Source: a bacterium (GTDB lineage Bacteria > Verrucomicrobiota > Verrucomicrobiia > Chthoniobacterales > Terrimicrobiaceae). From it: a DNA stretch of 8,390 nucleotides. This document shows, in pieces, positions 6,601 through 8,390 of this stretch (its first letter is position 1; every line of letters starts with the position of its first letter). The position numbers and the translations under genes were made by a program. Under the pieces are notes generated by a model. It was not told the origin of the DNA. It saw only the letters and a program-made list of their open reading frames with translations, and did not search any database. Location of the stretch: assembly GCA_009920585.1 (NCBI GenBank), contig RFZT01000096.1:1-8390 (forward strand), given 5' to 3'.

Positions 6601-7104
6601 CGCCTCACTCTTTCAAACCTTCAGGTCCGCTTGACTGCAGGTCGCTTGCTATTACAGAAGGGCACTATGGATTTTCTATCTGATGAACCATGGAATCCAC
6701 TTCTGCTGGCGAGCGCCTCGGGGTGGGTGGGGCAGCATTTTGTCGAGGCCTTTGCCTTCGGTCGAATGACCGATGGACGCTGGGTCCTGCGATCCCCCGA
6801 CAGCAGTCTCACGTCCCTAGATCTAACGCTTCTCCTTGAGCAGGGATCACAACCGCTGGAAATAGCGAGCGAAACCACCCCTCCGCTTAGCCTCGCAAGT
6901 AATTTCAGACCCTGTACCATGCAGTCCACCATGGATAAGTTTCCCGATTTGTCCGGAGACAATGTTTTTTTCACTTCTCTCCAGCACCCTGGCGCACAAT
7001 GGGGAAACGAACGGCCATTTAGTGAGACTCTAGATTTCGATCCGGACTCCACTGTACTTCCGCTCAAGGCCTACGATTCGGGTTTTGAGTGGAAGTTTCG
7101 ATAA
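3661..7104 (+). CDS. AsmA/TamB-like inner-membrane-anchored envelope protein
   Basis: A 1147-residue protein with one N-terminal membrane helix (about residues 14-35, after MKRFF) followed by a long stretch predicted to be beta-rich and exported. The body repeats the loose pattern of AsmA/TamB proteins, such as GRLSEGRVTFRGSVNRPADAE, GQLTAEGSLSGREGEL and GSLSGSLKISNTLANPSING. Residues about 890-1062 resemble the TamB C-terminal domain (DUF490): LSGSVAFVDSVIHDD, then LRLRGSLKAPVPTGRLTLSN and a segment ending in LDLTLLLEQG. Such proteins form long hydrophobic grooves between inner and outer membrane and serve lipid transport or outer-membrane protein assembly. No TamA/BamA partner is in the window. 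The ATG at 3661 is chosen because AAAGG stands just before it, although only 2 nt away; a TTG at 3628 and an ATG at 3694 directly before the membrane helix are alternatives. About 85 residues follow the TamB-like domain. The gene diverges from the broken peptide-binding gene. Confidence 0.85.
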   Translation: MLSVAPVRFFRMKRFFILLTAILMGLTMLNPSILSFAMRYGLEFACTSREIAFHADSVRAGIASPLVIEGLSLTQKNPKFTRQFLTIERLEILWNGPFALYSNPYDLIRKVSVLNLDCLIDPRRPESDEGVNQATADAPIALLALLLDESQTPESIVIAKSRLEFMGADSRCVLEGLDLELNDLATGHLNLAAVDIHIGRFKKFLGPLDADTSWGKGTARLGNLQILPDILIEEISLSPNAVRSPAITFKAQLYGGALRGDIEFQESPNGPLLDVAAIASDITVDELPAIFGLPGKAEGRLSEGRVTFRGSVNRPADAEASLHILASDFRWNDRGWETLDIGASLIHRRLLISNFNLQQKENKVTLNGEVSLDEGWSKITQSPFLVNIRANMMELGELTGLLGVPLGETSGQLTAEGSLSGREGELDGFLGIQATDVSYRKLQLNQMKFDMVFRKKMVDLVRCEVRSGKDLIVAKGTAELAAPHAYTAELNANLTNLASYLRPFNEQRAESIYGGSLGILWRGEGSANGHTGSYDLKLSRFISQFTPAGLTGRFVGTYAPQNIDLSTFEIENEKLRLSSLASITSAGITFKDIQLSANSKPLLTGAAFVPIDPFAIWGDSEWIASILDHKNIYLQAATPNEIDLQDFMLLAGQKSPLRGFVKMRAEAFGPASDCKADANISIRDLSLESALPNSRSTMEVNFKTLSGAASVSAVFKKDGMSPVNAGAKFPIALIKNEDGKFEIVDVNAPIEAWVDFPQTDLSLLRPLLPSLRSLTGSLSGSLKISNTLANPSINGAASLKSAAFYLASIPSRIDKIDAQATIVGDTLRIDNCVGEVAPGRFEISGSCQFPESWQPKWDLTLTGVKIPLQVNPTASLFADMQLHSVGDLPNSLLSGSVAFVDSVIHDDLNVIPLLSTVPQQPPCMQSLASLLPVLAPSAESTIDLGVSSRQPIRVGSLPLAGEMNLDLRLRGSLKAPVPTGRLTLSNLQVRLTAGRLLLQKGTMDFLSDEPWNPLLLASASGWVGQHFVEAFAFGRMTDGRWVLRSPDSSLTSLDLTLLLEQGSQPLEIASETTPPLSLASNFRPCTMQSTMDKFPDLSGDNVFFTSLQHPGAQWGNERPFSETLDFDPDSTVLPLKAYDSGFEWKFR

Positions 7105-7116
7105 AAGCCACACAAA

Positions 7117-7476
7117 ATGCTAAAAATCTATACCTACAAAGCCTGCTCTACCTGCAGAAATGCAACAAACTGGTTGCGCGCGCAGGGCATCGATTTTGAG
7201 GAACTACCCATCCGTGAGACGCCACCGACAATGTGCGAACTGCAGATCATGTTGAATGCCTACGAGGGGAAAATTCGCACTATCCTGAATACCTCTGGAC
7301 TGGATTACCGCGCCCTCGGTCTCAAGGATAAGCTGGATGGGATGAACGCGGACGCCGTTTTGATTCTACTTACTGAAAACGGGAACCTCATCAAACGCCC
7401 GTTCGCCATCGATGAGGAACGCCGACTTTTCTTGGTGGGTTTTCGGGAGGAAAAATGGAAACAGGCGTTCGCTTGA
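7117..7476 (+). CDS. Spx/ArsC-family thioredoxin-fold protein
   Basis: A 119-residue cytoplasmic protein, the usual length for this family. It begins LKIYTYKACSTCRNA, with a Cys10-x-x-Cys13 motif at the tip of the first helix as in Spx and MgsR; classical glutaredoxin-type arsenate reductases keep only the first cysteine. LIKRPF (Arg94) matches the conserved arginine that binds the anion in ArsC and is needed for Spx function, and the C-terminal LVGFREEKWKQAF is typical of the family. It may be a redox enzyme or an RNA-polymerase-binding stress regulator; the sequence does not decide which. No arsenic resistance genes are near, so an arsenate role is less likely. The start lies 12 nt after the stop of the AsmA/TamB-like gene, with no strong Shine-Dalgarno, which suggests co-transcription and perhaps translational coupling. 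It converges on the signal peptidase gene with a 22-nt gap that holds no visible terminator. Confidence 0.87.
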   Translation: MLKIYTYKACSTCRNATNWLRAQGIDFEELPIRETPPTMCELQIMLNAYEGKIRTILNTSGLDYRALGLKDKLDGMNADAVLILLTENGNLIKRPFAIDEERRLFLVGFREEKWKQAFA

Positions 7477-7498
7477 GTTGAATGTTTGTTCCTAGCAA

Positions 7499-8390
7499 TC
7501 AGCGAATCAGACCCCAGCGCTTGCTGAAGGGCCAGTAAACAACAAGACCGCGCCCAGCAACATTGCGCTCAGGGACGATTCCCCAATCCCGACTGTCGCG
7601 GGAATGGTAACTATTATCTCCGAGGGCGAAGTAACTATTCACTGGGACTGTGAATGTGTCCTCGGGTGTACCGAGATAGCGGAAGGCGGGACCGCCCTTC
7701 CCAGCATTCGAGTACCCTTGATAGCCATTTTTCATGCTCATCACTCGCTGGAACACAAAATCGGTCGGGACTTTGCCATTGAGATAGAGGAGGGGCGGAG
7801 CGATCCGAAGTTGGTCGCCGGGCATACCAACCAGTCGTTTGATATAATGTTGTGAGCCCATGATCGGATCCAACCCTGACTCGATCTCACGGATGCCCGT
7901 GGTTTTAAAAACAAACACTTCACCACTCGCGGGCTTCACAAAATTGTAGCTCACTTTATCCACAAAGACCTGGTCGCCGGTATCCATGTGACCACGCGCG
8001 ATCACTTCACCAGCTGCAAATTGGCGTCCGGGGACCACTCGGAAATAACGCATCAGCGGGTCACGGGGCACGAAGAGCGTGTAGGTATGGCGACGGCAGA
8101 CGATCTGGGTGAAGGTGAAAAAATTCGCATAAGTTTTCTCATTCAGCGAAACGACAACATCCTCTTCCTTGGCGCGAAGATCAAATGAGTGGCGACCTAA
8201 AATGAAAAACTCAAAGGCACGGGTGAGGGGATTTGGTGGTGGCGTATCGGTCGGCACCCCTATGATGCCGTAGAGTGTGGGCTGCATCGAGCCCGTTGGA
8301 ATGCGGAAGGGCTGAATCAGGAACGCCTTCACGCCAGCGGCAATCACAACGGCCACAAGGAAAACTTCGATATTTTCTCGAAGCGAAGCG
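7499..8390 (-). CDS. lepB: Signal peptidase I (5' end outside window)
   Basis: This serine protease cleaves signal peptides from exported proteins at the outer face of the inner membrane. The frame stays open to the right edge (RENIEVFLVAVV precedes the first candidate GTG at 8356), so the true start lies beyond 8390 and a GTG start at 8356 would cut through the membrane helix. Numbered from that GTG, the catalytic Ser23 lies in FRIPTGSMQPTL and the general-base Lys173 in YIKRLVGMPGD; box E is GDNSYHSRDSRDWG (247-260). All catalytic boxes are intact. The Ser-Lys distance is 150 residues against about 55 in E. coli LepB, so some 95 extra residues sit between them, and a second insert (about 195-235, rich in Gly and Tyr) precedes the GDN box. 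A long Ser-Lys insert recalls Bacteroidota and Verrucomicrobiota enzymes. The gene ends with TGA at 7499-7501, facing the Spx/ArsC gene. Confidence 0.93.
   Translation of the reverse strand, partial: ASLRENIEVFLVAVVIAAGVKAFLIQPFRIPTGSMQPTLYGIIGVPTDTPPPNPLTRAFEFFILGRHSFDLRAKEEDVVVSLNEKTYANFFTFTQIVCRRHTYTLFVPRDPLMRYFRVVPGRQFAAGEVIARGHMDTGDQVFVDKVSYNFVKPASGEVFVFKTTGIREIESGLDPIMGSQHYIKRLVGMPGDQLRIAPPLLYLNGKVPTDFVFQRVMSMKNGYQGYSNAGKGGPAFRYLGTPEDTFTVPVNSYFALGDNSYHSRDSRDWGIVPERNVAGRGLVVYWPFSKRWGLIR

Noticed and set aside
5443..6608. Long minus-strand frames (about 150-180 codons) within 5443-6608
   Set aside because: They lie opposite the AsmA/TamB-like gene, whose frame is continuous and has family features; the antisense translations show no motif.

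Overview
The window looks like a piece of a bacterial chromosome of roughly balanced base composition with ordinary housekeeping and envelope genes. The best lineage guess is Verrucomicrobiota, perhaps Opitutae. This is an inference from three things: a signal peptidase I with a very long insertion between its catalytic Ser and Lys, a solo peptide-binding protein with a large insertion in its N-terminal domain, and starts that mostly lack a clear Shine-Dalgarno sequence. No marker gene in the window proves it.

Layout, left to right. Positions 1-162 hold the end of a + strand gene whose visible residues resemble the CsgG/FlgO/LpoB-type lipoprotein fold; it stops 5 nt before the 3' end of a minus-strand tRNA-Thr(UGU) at 168-239. 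From 240 to 562 there is no convincing protein gene. That stretch holds a likely tRNA promoter (261-289) and two strong inverted repeats that share one arm: a long imperfect hairpin (391-503) and a compound hairpin (494-544). Next come three minus-strand reading frames: a metallo-beta-lactamase-fold hydrolase (563-1396) and two frames (1516-2628 and 2606-3595) that are the halves of a single oligopeptide-binding protein gene broken by a frameshift.

Divergent from that broken gene is a large AsmA/TamB-like envelope protein (about 3661-7104). It is followed after 12 nt by a small Spx/ArsC-family thioredoxin-fold protein (7117-7476), and the two probably form an operon. Facing them, and running off the right edge, is signal peptidase I (7499 to beyond 8390).

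How the genes relate: the right half concerns the cell envelope. TamB-like proteins bridge inner and outer membrane, and LepB cleaves signal peptides at the inner membrane. The Spx/ArsC protein could add redox or stress control, but nothing in the sequence shows this. I see no phage, CRISPR, toxin-antitoxin or defence operon. The least explained part is the paired hairpin structure between the tRNA and the MBL gene; the clearest defect is the broken peptide-binding protein gene.
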